From DAINRZ01 sp964634885 (GTDB taxonomy: Bacteria; Bacteroidota; Ignavibacteria; Kapaibacteriales; UBA2268), in NCBI GenBank assembly GCA_964634885.1, contig CAZWLN010000018.1, forward strand, positions 16,551-80,550: DNA of 64,000 nucleotides. Direction: 5' to 3'. How positions within the stretch are numbered: the first letter of the stretch is position 1; each line of letters opens with the position of its first letter. Of the stretch, positions 27,068 through 35,801 are shown one piece after another. Both the position numbers and the translations under genes were made by a program. Under the pieces are notes generated by a model. The model searched no databases, was not told the DNA's origin, and worked only from the letters and a program-made list of their open reading frames with translations.

Positions 27068-28243
27068 ATGGGTGGAGATACTTTAATAGAAATATTGTTG
27101 ATTGTCAGTTTAGGGCTGGTATTCTATACTTTTGTCATCTATCCCTTCCTGCTTATGCTTTTGTCTGCCGTTTTCAAAAAAACGTTGAAGACAAACACAG
27201 AATACAAACCCGACATCTCGATTGTCATCTCGGCATACAACGAAGAAGAATACATCCAGGACGCTGTCGAATCGCTTTTCAGTACCGACTATCCACTTGA
27301 AAAGATTTCTGTGTTTGTCGGCTCCGACGGATCAAGCGACAGGACCTATGAGATCGTTAACGGCCTGAAGGAGAAATACAACAATCTTCATTTGTATAAT
27401 TTCGGGCGATTGGGTAAAAACCGCGTTTTAAACGAAGTATTTCCCCACACATCAACCGAATTGGTGTTCTTCATGGACGCGGACTGCAGGGCAGACAAGG
27501 ACAGCATATCAAGGATGGTAGAAACCTTTTCCGACCCCACAGTCGGCGCCGTCATTGCTTCTATGAACTCAATTGACGAAGGCAGCAACGACAACATCGG
27601 CAGGCTTGGGGAAACCCTTTACCAGAAATACGAAATGGTTTTAAGGGTGGGCGAAAGCAGGATCAAATCGACTGTTAACAGCCTCGGCGCCTTCTACGGC
27701 ATCAGGCGTGAGACATACAAACCGCTGCCGAGCGACAAAGTCTGCGACGACTATATGCCCCTGCTCGATTCCATTGCCGTTAACAAAAGAGTAATATTCT
27801 TGCGTGAAGCTTCAGTTACCGAAGTAAGGAAGAAGTCACTGAACAACGAAATTTCCCGCCGCATCAGGTTTACAGCCGGCGCCATGTCCACTGTCTGGTA
27901 TGCCAAAAAGCTGTTTAACCCCAAATACGGATGGATTACATTCTTCCTGTTCTCGCATAAGATAATCAGGTGGCTGACTCCACTTTTCCTTATAGCTGCG
28001 GCGGTGTTTACGCTGCTTCTTTCACCCGATTCCGCCATCAGGCTGCCCCTGATGATTGCCCAGGGAACGCTCTATTTTGTCGCTTTTCTGGGATGGATAC
28101 TTGAAAAACTCAAACTTAAACTTGTCATTTTTAAGATACCATTGTTTTTCATTACGATGAACATTGGCTTTTTCCTTGGTATAATCAGATTTATTGCCGG
28201 TTTACAGAATGCAATGTGGGAACGAAAGGAGATAACTGCATAA
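27068..28243 (+). CDS. Membrane-bound family 2 glycosyltransferase
   Basis: 391 residues starting at the base after the previous stop. There is one N-terminal TM segment (LIEILLIVSLGLVFYTFVIY), a GT2 catalytic domain at about 45-265 (SIVISAYNEEEYIQDAVESL, GSDGSSDRTYEI, FFMDADCRADKDS, then CDDYMPLL and SRRIRFTAGA), and about three C-terminal TM segments. The layout is that of processive or membrane-anchored GT2 enzymes such as IcaA/PgaC, but the Q-x-x-R-W motif is replaced by RRIRF. It is a polysaccharide chain glycosyltransferase; donor and acceptor are unknown. Confidence 0.88.
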   Translation: MGGDTLIEILLIVSLGLVFYTFVIYPFLLMLLSAVFKKTLKTNTEYKPDISIVISAYNEEEYIQDAVESLFSTDYPLEKISVFVGSDGSSDRTYEIVNGLKEKYNNLHLYNFGRLGKNRVLNEVFPHTSTELVFFMDADCRADKDSISRMVETFSDPTVGAVIASMNSIDEGSNDNIGRLGETLYQKYEMVLRVGESRIKSTVNSLGAFYGIRRETYKPLPSDKVCDDYMPLLDSIAVNKRVIFLREASVTEVRKKSLNNEISRRIRFTAGAMSTVWYAKKLFNPKYGWITFFLFSHKIIRWLTPLFLIAAAVFTLLLSPDSAIRLPLMIAQGTLYFVAFLGWILEKLKLKLVIFKIPLFFITMNIGFFLGIIRFIAGLQNAMWERKEITA

Positions 28244-28245
28244 AC

Positions 28246-29745
28246 ATGGCTGAAAGCACAATAATACAGGATATACCTGAAAGCAATTTCGACATTTGTA
28301 ACAAATTGGTGAAAGCCGTTAGCCGGCCGAAATTTTCACCCGTTACACTCCAGTTCTGTTCTGATGTCCTTGCAATCATCCTGAGCTACCTGATACAGTA
28401 CTATATCAGGTTCGAGTCCGGGCTGGCATCCGTGCCAAGGCAGATTACGACAATAGAAATGATCAGGTCCGGACTTGTCATCTCGATCTACTGGCTTCTT
28501 ATCTTCTGGGTATTCGGCCTTTACAAGAACTGGTTTTACAAGTCGCCTTTCGAAGAACTGTTTGCAGTGATACGCTATTCATTCTTCGGGTCGCTACTGG
28601 TATTCTTTGCTTTTGTCTTCGATTATGGCCAGTCACCACGGATGCTTTTCCTGGTTTACTTTGCAGTCAACTCTGCAACGGTAGGCTCCGGAAGGCTCAT
28701 TGTCCGCCTGTTGCAAAAGCGGCTGCGTTCAAAGGGGGCTGTGGCTGTGCCTACGCTTTTGATAGGCACAAGCGAAAGAACGCTCAATCTGGTATTCAGC
28801 ATCGGTAAAAGTCCTGCCTGGGGTTTGAAACCCGTGGGCATCGTCCTGACGAACCGCAATGAACTCGAAGACTGGGAAAGGTCCGGCAATTCTGAAAAGA
28901 CAGGCCTGCCTGTCCTGGGGGTAGCTGAAGATATTGACAGCATACTGAAGAAGATCAGGGTAAGGGACGCCATTATTACATCCGACAACCCTGAAACAGA
29001 CAGCCAGATGTTGCTGAGTACAGTCGAATCCTGCAATTATAACAGTATTGAAGCGAAGATTGAAAACCACTTATATAATGTATTTACAGGCCAGATGAGG
29101 GCATTGTCCATCTACGGCATGCCGTTCATCCTGATTACGCCGCAGTTGTTGAAGCCCTGGCAGGAGATTGTAAAACGCCTGATCGACGTCGTTTTCAGTT
29201 TCTGTGTGATAATCATCGGACTGCCGGTCTGGGTACTGATTGGTATTATCATCAAGCTCGAATCAAAAGGCCCCGTCCTCTATTCCCAGGACCGCGTCGG
29301 CAAAGACGGCAGGATATTCATGATTTACAAATTCAGGTCCATGGTCAAGGACGCTGAAAAAGGCGGCCCCCAGTGGACTAAGGTTCACGACCCCCGTGTT
29401 ACCCGTTTCGGCTATTTCCTGAGGAAATCCCATCTCGACGAAGTACCCCAGTTCTGGAATGTACTTAAAGGTGACATGAGCATCGTTGGCCCAAGGCCGG
29501 AGAGGCCCCAGTTCGTCGAGAAATTCAGCAGCATCCTGCCCCAGTACAAACGCCGGCTCATATTGAGGCCCGGGCTGACAGGATGGTGGCAGATACATTA
29601 CACTACCTACCTCGAGTCGAAGGAGGAAATTGAGAATCGCTTGAAAGACGACTTTTACTATATTGAAAATATATCGCTAAAACTTGATATAGAAATAATT
29701 ATCAGAACTGTATTCTTAGTATTAAAAGGGCACGGCCAGGCTTAA
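28246..29745 (+). CDS. Polyprenyl-phosphate sugar-1-phosphate transferase (WbaP/WcaJ type)
   Basis: 499 residues. Four to five TM segments lie in the first ~140 residues, followed by a CoA-binding-like region (VPTLLIGTSERTLNLVFSIG) and a full C-terminal bacterial sugar transferase domain from about 300: KRLIDVVFSFCVIIIGLPVW, KFRSMVKDAEKGGPQWT, RKSHLDEVPQFWNVLKGDMS (the Asp-Glu pair), VGPRPERPQFVEKF and RPGLTGWWQIHY. It would start repeat-unit synthesis by moving a sugar-1-phosphate to undecaprenyl phosphate. I prefer the ATG at 28246; an earlier GTG at 28216 lies inside the preceding gene. Confidence 0.92.
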   Translation: MAESTIIQDIPESNFDICNKLVKAVSRPKFSPVTLQFCSDVLAIILSYLIQYYIRFESGLASVPRQITTIEMIRSGLVISIYWLLIFWVFGLYKNWFYKSPFEELFAVIRYSFFGSLLVFFAFVFDYGQSPRMLFLVYFAVNSATVGSGRLIVRLLQKRLRSKGAVAVPTLLIGTSERTLNLVFSIGKSPAWGLKPVGIVLTNRNELEDWERSGNSEKTGLPVLGVAEDIDSILKKIRVRDAIITSDNPETDSQMLLSTVESCNYNSIEAKIENHLYNVFTGQMRALSIYGMPFILITPQLLKPWQEIVKRLIDVVFSFCVIIIGLPVWVLIGIIIKLESKGPVLYSQDRVGKDGRIFMIYKFRSMVKDAEKGGPQWTKVHDPRVTRFGYFLRKSHLDEVPQFWNVLKGDMSIVGPRPERPQFVEKFSSILPQYKRRLILRPGLTGWWQIHYTTYLESKEEIENRLKDDFYYIENISLKLDIEIIIRTVFLVLKGHGQA

Positions 29746-29750
29746 ATCTT

Positions 29751-30482
29751 ATGAAAGCAATTGTAATAATACCGACTTATAATGAAAAAGAGAACATTGA
29801 GAATATCATCAATGCAATTTTCAAAGCTCAGAGTGATATGCATGTCCTCGTTGTGGACGACAATTCGCCGGACGGTACTTCAGCCATCGTTACGCGGCTG
29901 ATGGAAAACGACGAAAGAATCCATTTAATTAACAGACCCGGAAAGATGGGGCTTGGTACGGCCTACTGCGACGGTTTCCGCTACTCCCTCGAACGTGGCT
30001 ATGAAGCCATTATGGAGATGGACGCCGATTTCTCGCACGACCCGGCCATGATACCCCAATTCCTGAAAGAAATCGAGACTCATGACCTTGTCATCGGTTC
30101 GCGCTATATTTCCGGCATCAATGTGGTAAACTGGCCTCTGAGGCGACTGTTCCTCAGTAAAGGAGCCAGTATGTACACTCGTATTATCACCAGGATGCCC
30201 ATCAAAGACCCTACTGCCGGTTTCAAGTGCTTTAAAGCCAGTACTCTCGGCTTGATCGATTTGTCCAAAGTTAAGACCAACGGGTACGGCTTCCAGATTG
30301 AAATGCACTACCGCTTGTGGAAGATCGGCGCAAAGATCAAGGAGATACCCATCATCTTCATCGACAGGAGAAGCGGTGTTTCCAAGATGAACCGTAAAAT
30401 CATATTCGAAGCCATTCGCATGGTCTGGAGATTGAAATTCTGTGTGTCGAAAAAGAATATCCTTAAAAAATCTGTTTCTTAA
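29751..30482 (+). CDS. Polyprenyl-phosphate mannose (dolichol-P-mannose-like) synthase, GT2
   Basis: A 243-residue soluble GT2 of the DPM1 type, without the C-terminal membrane anchor. Motifs: IIPTYNEKENIENII, VVDDNSPDGTSAIV, GLGTAYCDGF, IMEMDADFSHDP (D-A-D), VIGSRYISG, NWPLRRLFLSKGASMYTR, KDPTAGFKCF and PIIFIDRRSGVSKM. It would transfer mannose (or another hexose) from GDP/UDP-sugar to a polyprenyl phosphate, feeding periplasmic GT-C enzymes. One GT39-like enzyme is encoded at 61415. Confidence 0.92.
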   Translation: MKAIVIIPTYNEKENIENIINAIFKAQSDMHVLVVDDNSPDGTSAIVTRLMENDERIHLINRPGKMGLGTAYCDGFRYSLERGYEAIMEMDADFSHDPAMIPQFLKEIETHDLVIGSRYISGINVVNWPLRRLFLSKGASMYTRIITRMPIKDPTAGFKCFKASTLGLIDLSKVKTNGYGFQIEMHYRLWKIGAKIKEIPIIFIDRRSGVSKMNRKIIFEAIRMVWRLKFCVSKKNILKKSVS

Positions 30483-30503
30483 TCACTATGTTGAAGTCGG
30501 CTG

Positions 30504-32468
30504 ATGCAGGAAAAGGATATATCCATTATCATCGTGAATTACAATGTAAAGGATTTCCTTTTACAGTGCCTGCGTTCTGTCCGCCAGGCTACCGGCAGCC
30601 TTAATGTCGAGACAATCGTCGTTGACAACAATTCTGCCGACGGGTCTGTAGAAAGCCTGCAGCCTCTGTTTCCGGAAGTCCAATTCATTAAGCTCGAAAA
30701 GAACGTCGGGTTTGCAAAGGCCAACAACACTGGTTTTTCACATGCCTGCGGCAAGTATTTCCTGATACTCAATCCCGATACCATCCTGGGGGAAGATACC
30801 CTCGAAACAATGTACAGGTATATGGAGAACAACCCGGAGGTAGGCATTGCGGGCTGCAAAGTGCTCAATCCCGACGGTAGTTTCCAGGTGGCTTGCCGCA
30901 GGGGTTTCCCGACGCCTTGGGCTTCATTCTCCAAATTGTTCGGGCTGCAGAGCCTCTTTCCAAACTCCCGGCTCTTTGCCGGTTACAACCAGACTTTCCG
31001 AAGCACCGACGAAACCTATTACATCGATGCCCTCATCGGCGCATTCATGTTTGCCCGCAGGGAGGTGATCGGCCAGTTGAAGGGATTCGACGGTGACTTC
31101 TTCATGTACGGCGAGGACCTGGACCTTTGTTTCAGGGCTTCCGAGGCCGGCTGGAAGACAGCCTATGTACACGAAACTTCCATCATACATTACAAGGGCG
31201 AGAGTACCAGGCGAAGCTCCATCAACGAATTGAAGCATTTTTACGAAGCGATGGTGATTTTTTCCGACAAACATTATTCCAAATCGAAGCTGTTCCTCTT
31301 CTTCCTGAAATCCGGAATTCTTGTCAGGGCGGGAGTGGCCCAGATGTCCCGCTATGTTTCAACCTTACTGCTGCTGCTGCTCGATGTCCTGGCAATCAAC
31401 GGCTCACTGCTGCTGGCTACGAAACAGAAATTCGGCGCTTTCCTCGGTTTCCATGATTACGCCTATCCGACGGTTTTTATTGCTGCCACCTTAGTGATGA
31501 TATTCTCGATGATTGCTGCCGGAGAGTATTTCGACGAGAAACACTCAATCAGGAAGTCTTTTTTCGGATTGATGATTACCTTCCTGATACTGTCCGCCCT
31601 TACCTATTATTTCAAGGAATACGCCTTCAGCAGGGAAGTACTGATCATGACCATTGTGTTTACATCAGTAATAATATTCCTGACAAGAGTGGCTGTCTCA
31701 GCCTATAATAAATTCAAATCCAGGAATATGTACAGCAGGATTGCCATTGTGGGCAACGCCTCGGATTCGGCTAAGCTGGTTGACTATATCAGGAATAATA
31801 ACTCCATCAATTCCGAAATCGTCGGCATTATCAGGCCGGGAGGCGAAACGGAACCTGCCGGGGACATACCCGTTCTCGGTTCTATCGACTATATAAATAA
31901 AATAATTGATGATTACGCCATCAATGAGGTGCTGATTGCCGACAGGGAGATCAAAAACAACGACTTAGTAAGGCTTGCAGGGTTAAAAACAAAGACTGCC
32001 GTCCGCTATCATGCAGCCCAGGAATTTGACGACTTCATGTTTGCCCGGATTGTAAGCGACATATCGGGTGTGGAACCGACGATGCCCCGGCTGAACATCT
32101 CGAAATTAAGGCCGAGGATAATCAAAAGAACGGTTGACCTGGGGCTTTCTCTGTTCTTCATGACAATAGGCCTGCCCTTGATTTATCTTATAATCAAAGA
32201 CAGAAAACATCTGCTGAAAAAATTATGGTTTGTTTTTATCGGAAAATATTCCTTTATTGGTGTTTTTGACATTGAGGGTTACGATCATGACTTCGGGAAA
32301 AAAGGCATTACCGGCCTGGTGCATATCAGCGACGCTGCTAAGCTCAGCCGGGAAGCAATCATCAGGCTCAACGACTATTACCTGATGAACTATTCCCTGT
32401 CATTGGATCTGGATATATTTTTGAAATTAATTATTAGGAAAAATCGTGGCAACAAAATTCGTACTTGA
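30504..32468 (+). CDS. GT2 rhamnosyltransferase-like domain fused to a degenerate polyprenyl sugar-transferase scaffold
   Basis: 654 residues. Residues 1 to ~250 are a GT2 domain: SIIIVNYNVKDFLLQCL, VDNNSADGSVE, KNVGFAKANNTGF, ILNPDTIL, DGDFFMYGEDLDLCFRA and HETSIIHYKGEST. About 275-395 holds four to five TM segments. About 400-510 is a Rossmann/CoA-binding-like region (RIAIVGNASDSAKLVDYI, EIVGIIRP). From ~530, KRTVDLGLSLFFMTIGLPL matches the start of a sugar transferase domain, but KFRSM, the R-x-S-x-DE-x-PQ motif and GPRP are missing; only KKGITGLVHI recalls the KPGLTGLWQI segment. The GT2 half is probably active and the rest may be a membrane scaffold. It overlaps accA by 23 bp. Confidence 0.85.
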   Translation: MQEKDISIIIVNYNVKDFLLQCLRSVRQATGSLNVETIVVDNNSADGSVESLQPLFPEVQFIKLEKNVGFAKANNTGFSHACGKYFLILNPDTILGEDTLETMYRYMENNPEVGIAGCKVLNPDGSFQVACRRGFPTPWASFSKLFGLQSLFPNSRLFAGYNQTFRSTDETYYIDALIGAFMFARREVIGQLKGFDGDFFMYGEDLDLCFRASEAGWKTAYVHETSIIHYKGESTRRSSINELKHFYEAMVIFSDKHYSKSKLFLFFLKSGILVRAGVAQMSRYVSTLLLLLLDVLAINGSLLLATKQKFGAFLGFHDYAYPTVFIAATLVMIFSMIAAGEYFDEKHSIRKSFFGLMITFLILSALTYYFKEYAFSREVLIMTIVFTSVIIFLTRVAVSAYNKFKSRNMYSRIAIVGNASDSAKLVDYIRNNNSINSEIVGIIRPGGETEPAGDIPVLGSIDYINKIIDDYAINEVLIADREIKNNDLVRLAGLKTKTAVRYHAAQEFDDFMFARIVSDISGVEPTMPRLNISKLRPRIIKRTVDLGLSLFFMTIGLPLIYLIIKDRKHLLKKLWFVFIGKYSFIGVFDIEGYDHDFGKKGITGLVHISDAAKLSREAIIRLNDYYLMNYSLSLDLDIFLKLIIRKNRGNKIRT

Positions 32469-33399
32469 CTTTGAAAAGCCGATAATAGAGCTGGAGAAGA
32501 AAATCGAAGAAATGCGCGCCCTGAGCCAGGAGATCGACATCGGGCATGAGATCGACGACCTGGAACGGAAAATCGAAGAACTCCGGGTGGACATATACAG
32601 GAAACTGACGCGCTGGCAGAGGGTGCAGATTGCCCGCCATCCCGACAGGCCCAATACACTTGACTATATCAACAACATTTTCACTGACTTCCTGGAAATT
32701 CACGGCGACCGCAACTATAAGGACGACCATTCAATCGTGGGTGGCATTGCCCAACTCGACGGTAAACCGGTAATGATCGTCGGGCACCAGAAAGGCAGCG
32801 ACACGAAATCCAATCTATACCGTAACTTCGGCATGCCCAATCCTGAAGGATACCGCAAGGCAAGCAGGCTGTTCACGATGGCCGAGAAATTCGGCCACCC
32901 CATCATTACTTTCCTCGATACTCCCGGCGCTTTTCCGGGCATCGAAGCCGAGGAACGCGGGCAGGCAGAAGCGATTGCATACAACCTGATGCAGATGTCC
33001 AACCTTCGCGTGCCGGTAATCGTTGCCGTCATAGGGGAGGGAGCCTCCGGCGGAGCCATTGGCCTCGGTGTCGGCGACAGGATACTCATGCTGGAGAATG
33101 CCTGGTATTCTGTCATCTCTCCCGAATCCTGCTCCAGCATACTGTGGCGAAGCTGGGATTTCAAGGAGCAGGCAGCGGAAGCGCTGCAGCTTACTGCCGA
33201 AGACCTCCTGAAACAGGGCATCATCGACAGGATTGTACCCGAGCCTGTAGGCGGGGCACACCGCCTGCCGCTGGAGATGTTCGCCACCATGAAAACTGTG
33301 CTGAACGAGGAATTGGCCAACTTTTCGGAATACGATCCCGTTAAGCTGGTGAAGGACAGGAAAGAGAAATTTTACGCCATGGGTGTATGGAATGAATAA
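32446..33399 (+). CDS. accA: Acetyl-CoA carboxylase carboxyltransferase, alpha subunit
   Basis: 317 residues, the usual AccA length. It transfers CO2 from biotin to acetyl-CoA with AccD. Visible: FEKPIIELEKKIEEMRAL, RHPDRPNTLDYI, HGDRNYKDDHSIVGGIA, VGHQKGSDTKSNLYRNFGMP, TFLDTPGAFPGIEAEERGQ, GEGASGGAIGLGVGDRI and SVISPESCSSILW. The start is GTG at 32446, inside the end of the preceding gene (23-bp overlap), so it is transcribed through from the polysaccharide operon. accD, accB and accC are not in the window. Confidence 0.95.
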   Translation: MATKFVLDFEKPIIELEKKIEEMRALSQEIDIGHEIDDLERKIEELRVDIYRKLTRWQRVQIARHPDRPNTLDYINNIFTDFLEIHGDRNYKDDHSIVGGIAQLDGKPVMIVGHQKGSDTKSNLYRNFGMPNPEGYRKASRLFTMAEKFGHPIITFLDTPGAFPGIEAEERGQAEAIAYNLMQMSNLRVPVIVAVIGEGASGGAIGLGVGDRILMLENAWYSVISPESCSSILWRSWDFKEQAAEALQLTAEDLLKQGIIDRIVPEPVGGAHRLPLEMFATMKTVLNEELANFSEYDPVKLVKDRKEKFYAMGVWNE

Positions 33400-33420
33400 T
33401 GAAAGTTTATCCGGTAGATT

Positions 33421-33972
33421 ATGATGTATAAGAGAATTACAGTCTTTTGTGCTTCCAGCAACAGTATTCACGCCGATTACCTCGGCTGTGCACGGGAAAT
33501 GGGCAGGCTGCTGGCTTTGGCCGGACATGAGATTATATTCGGCGCCGGGAACGTCGGGATGATGAACAGCCTGGCAGAAGGCGCCCTTTCGGAAAATGGG
33601 TTCATCAAAGGAGTCATTCCCCGCTTCATGGAAGGCAAAAAACTGTCTCATCGCCGTCTCTCCTCGAAAGTCGTCGTCGAGGGCATGCACGAGCGGGAAG
33701 CGATAATGCTCAAAGAAGCGGACGCCATCATTGCACTACCGGGCGGTACAGGCACTTTTTCCGAACTGATACAGGCGATTACCTGGAAACAGCTCGGGTT
33801 GATTGTCTGTCCCATCATCATCGTTAATTTCAACGATTACTTCGAACCGCTAATTGCCATGTACCGCAAGGCTGCCGAAGAAAACTTCATCCACAGGGAG
33901 TATCTCGGCCTGTGGCTGGTTACAGGTACTCCACTTGAAGCCAGTCAATTTCTGAAATATCCCTGGGTGTAA
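33421..33972 (+). CDS. LOG-family (TIGR00730) nucleoside monophosphate phosphoribohydrolase-like protein
   Basis: 183 residues with a Rossmann-type fold. Family motifs: ITVFCASSNS at the N-terminus, GAGNVGMMNSLAEGAL, VEGMHEREAIML (usual MHxRK; here His-Glu-Arg-Glu) and PGGTGTFSELIQAITW (PGGxGTxxE, residues 107-115). The family cleaves cytokinin-type or other nucleoside 5'-monophosphates to base and ribose 5-phosphate. In bacteria the natural substrate is often AMP or unknown. Start is the ATG at 33421 or the next codon. It follows accA by 21 bp and precedes rarA by 4 bp, suggesting one transcript. Confidence 0.9.
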   Translation: MMYKRITVFCASSNSIHADYLGCAREMGRLLALAGHEIIFGAGNVGMMNSLAEGALSENGFIKGVIPRFMEGKKLSHRRLSSKVVVEGMHEREAIMLKEADAIIALPGGTGTFSELIQAITWKQLGLIVCPIIIVNFNDYFEPLIAMYRKAAEENFIHREYLGLWLVTGTPLEASQFLKYPWV

Positions 33973-33976
33973 TACT

Positions 33977-35302
33977 ATGGAAGAACTGTTTGCCGAACCG
34001 AAGCCTGTAACACAGGCTGTTTACCAGCCCTTAGCCGACAGGATGAGGCCTGTGACAATTGAAGACGTGGTAGGGCAGGAGCATCTGATCGGCGAAGGCG
34101 GCCCTCTGCGCATTTTCTTCGAAGAGAGGAACTTCCCGTCTATGATCTTCTGGGGCCCTCCGGGTGTCGGCAAGACCACTTTTGCTTTCCTCATCTCTGA
34201 GTACACAGACAGCCTCTTCGAGAGGATCTCGGCTGTGGAAGCCGGCGTAAAGGAAGTTCGGGCAATACTGTCCAAGGCGGCCCTGATGCAGAAGAAAGGG
34301 AAGAAGACACTCCTGTTCATCGACGAAATTCACAGGTTCAACAAACTGCAGCAGGACGCCCTCCTGCACGCTGTCGAGAAAGGGGTAGTTACTCTGCTGG
34401 GAGCCACTACTGAGAATCCTTCCTTCGACGTCATCAGCGCTCTTCTGAGCCGCTGCCAGGTGTACCGCCTGCAGCCCCTCAGCAACGAGAACCTCAGGAC
34501 CGTAATCGAACATGCCGTTGCGAAGGATGAGATTCTAAGTAAATACAAGATTGAGATCGAAGCGTGGGATTTCCTCTATGCCGTTTCTTCCGGCGATGCC
34601 CGCGCAGCCCTGAACGCCGTCGAACTGGCTTTCAGCCTGGCGCAGAAGAAACCGGGCGAGAGCCTGAAAATTACATCGGCGCTGCTGCAAAAAGCCCTCC
34701 AGCAGAAAACCGCCTATTACGACAAGCTGGGGGAGACTCACTACGATACAATTTCCGCTTTCATCAAGTCGCTGCGGGGTTCAGACCCGGACGCAGCCGT
34801 GTTCTGGCTGGCTAAGATGGTTAATGCGGGGGAGGATCCCCGTTTCATTGCCCGCAGGATGGTAGTGTTTGCCAGCGAGGACGTCGGCAACGCCGAACCC
34901 TATGCCCTTACTCTTGCCATTGCCGCATTCAACGCGGTGGAGATGATCGGTATGCCTGAGGCGCGTATCAACCTGGCGCAGGCTGCCACCTACCTTGCTT
35001 CCTGTCCCAAGTCCAACGCTTCGTACATGGCGCTGAACAATGCGCTTGCGGATATTGAGAAAGGCACGAGCCTGATTGTGCCGCTGCACCTGCGTAACGC
35101 CCCGACGAAACTGATGAAGGAGGAGGGCTACAGCCTCGGTTACAAGTACCCGCACGATTTTGAGGGCCACTTCGTGAAAGAGAACTATTTCCCGCAAGGC
35201 TCCGAGCCGAAAGCCTATTATAAGCCTACGGAGATCGGGCGGGAGAAGAAGCTGAAAGAAAGGCTGGAGATGCTATGGAGCGAGAGGTACAGGAAGAAGT
35301 GA
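33977..35302 (+). CDS. rarA: Replication-associated recombination protein A (AAA+ ATPase)
   Basis: A 441-residue RarA/MgsA/WRNIP1-family clamp-loader-like ATPase that acts at stalled replication forks. Seen: PLADRMRPVTIEDVVGQEHL, Walker A GPPGVGKTT (60-68), Walker B LLFIDEIHRFNKLQQDALL, sensor-1 text GATTENPSFDVISALLSRCQ, and the C-terminal SLRGSDPDAAVFWLAKM, GEDPRFIARRMVVFASEDVG and YKYPHDF segments of the tetramerisation region. Full length. The stop codon lies directly against the minisatellite at 35304. Confidence 0.95.
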   Translation: MEELFAEPKPVTQAVYQPLADRMRPVTIEDVVGQEHLIGEGGPLRIFFEERNFPSMIFWGPPGVGKTTFAFLISEYTDSLFERISAVEAGVKEVRAILSKAALMQKKGKKTLLFIDEIHRFNKLQQDALLHAVEKGVVTLLGATTENPSFDVISALLSRCQVYRLQPLSNENLRTVIEHAVAKDEILSKYKIEIEAWDFLYAVSSGDARAALNAVELAFSLAQKKPGESLKITSALLQKALQQKTAYYDKLGETHYDTISAFIKSLRGSDPDAAVFWLAKMVNAGEDPRFIARRMVVFASEDVGNAEPYALTLAIAAFNAVEMIGMPEARINLAQAATYLASCPKSNASYMALNNALADIEKGTSLIVPLHLRNAPTKLMKEEGYSLGYKYPHDFEGHFVKENYFPQGSEPKAYYKPTEIGREKKLKERLEMLWSERYRKK

Positions 35303-35303
35303 G

Positions 35304-35469
35304 TGGTGGTTGGTGGCCGGTTGATGGTGGCTGGTGATTGGTGGCTGGTGGCCGGTGGTTAGTGGCTGGTGATTGGTGGCTGGTGATTGGTGGCTGGTGG
35401 CTGGTGATTGGTGGCTGGTGATTGGTGGCTGGTGGTTAGTGGCTGGTGATTGGTGGCTGGTGGCTGGTT
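35304..35469 (+). repeat. Minisatellite, GGTGGCTGGTGATT-type units
   Basis: About 165 bp of imperfect units (GGTGGCTGGTGATTGGTGGC and variants with GTTAGTGGCTGG) starting right after the rarA stop. Same family as 3521, 7025 and 63781. The strand is rich in GG doublets, so two-tier G-quadruplex formation is possible. Confidence 0.92.
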
Positions 35470-35474
35470 AAAAG

Positions 35475-35739
35475 AGTGAGGAGTAAGAAGAATTACGAAT
35501 TACGAGCCGAGCGTAGCGAGACCGGCGTAGCCAATTACGAATGAAGAGTGAGAAGTAGAGACGCAAGGCCTTGCGTCTCAAGGAGTTAGGAGTCCGGTAG
35601 TTGTTTCAAGAAGTGAGGAGTAAGAAGAATTACGAATGACGAGCCGAGCGTAGCGAGACCGGCGTAGCCAATGACGAATTACGAATGAAGTGTGAGAAGA
35701 AGAAACGTAAGGCCTTGCGTTTCAAGGAGTTAGGAGTCC
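35475..35739 (+). repeat. Direct tandem duplication of a ~125-bp palindrome-bearing unit
   Basis: Two units (35475-35595 and 35612-35739, 137 bp apart) share AGTGAGGAGTAAGAAG, then ATTACGAAT-type text, GAGCCGAGCGTAGCGAGACC, a 20-bp palindrome and AAGGAGTTAGGAGTCC. The palindromes are AGACGCAAGGCCTTGCGTCT (35559-35578) and AAACGTAAGGCCTTGCGTTT (35703-35722). They differ by a compensated G:C to A:T pair and a change to G.T, so base pairing is preserved. There is no ORF. It lies between rarA and the Fic gene. Confidence 0.85.
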
Positions 35740-35801
35740 TGTGTCGGGAGATAATTTTATAAAACCATTGTGAATATCTCATAATTAAAACTGGGGTAAA
35801 T

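Noticed and set aside
32815..33690. 291-codon minus-strand ORF across accA and the LOG gene
   Set aside because: Spans two well-supported genes and an intergenic boundary on the other strand; an antisense shadow.
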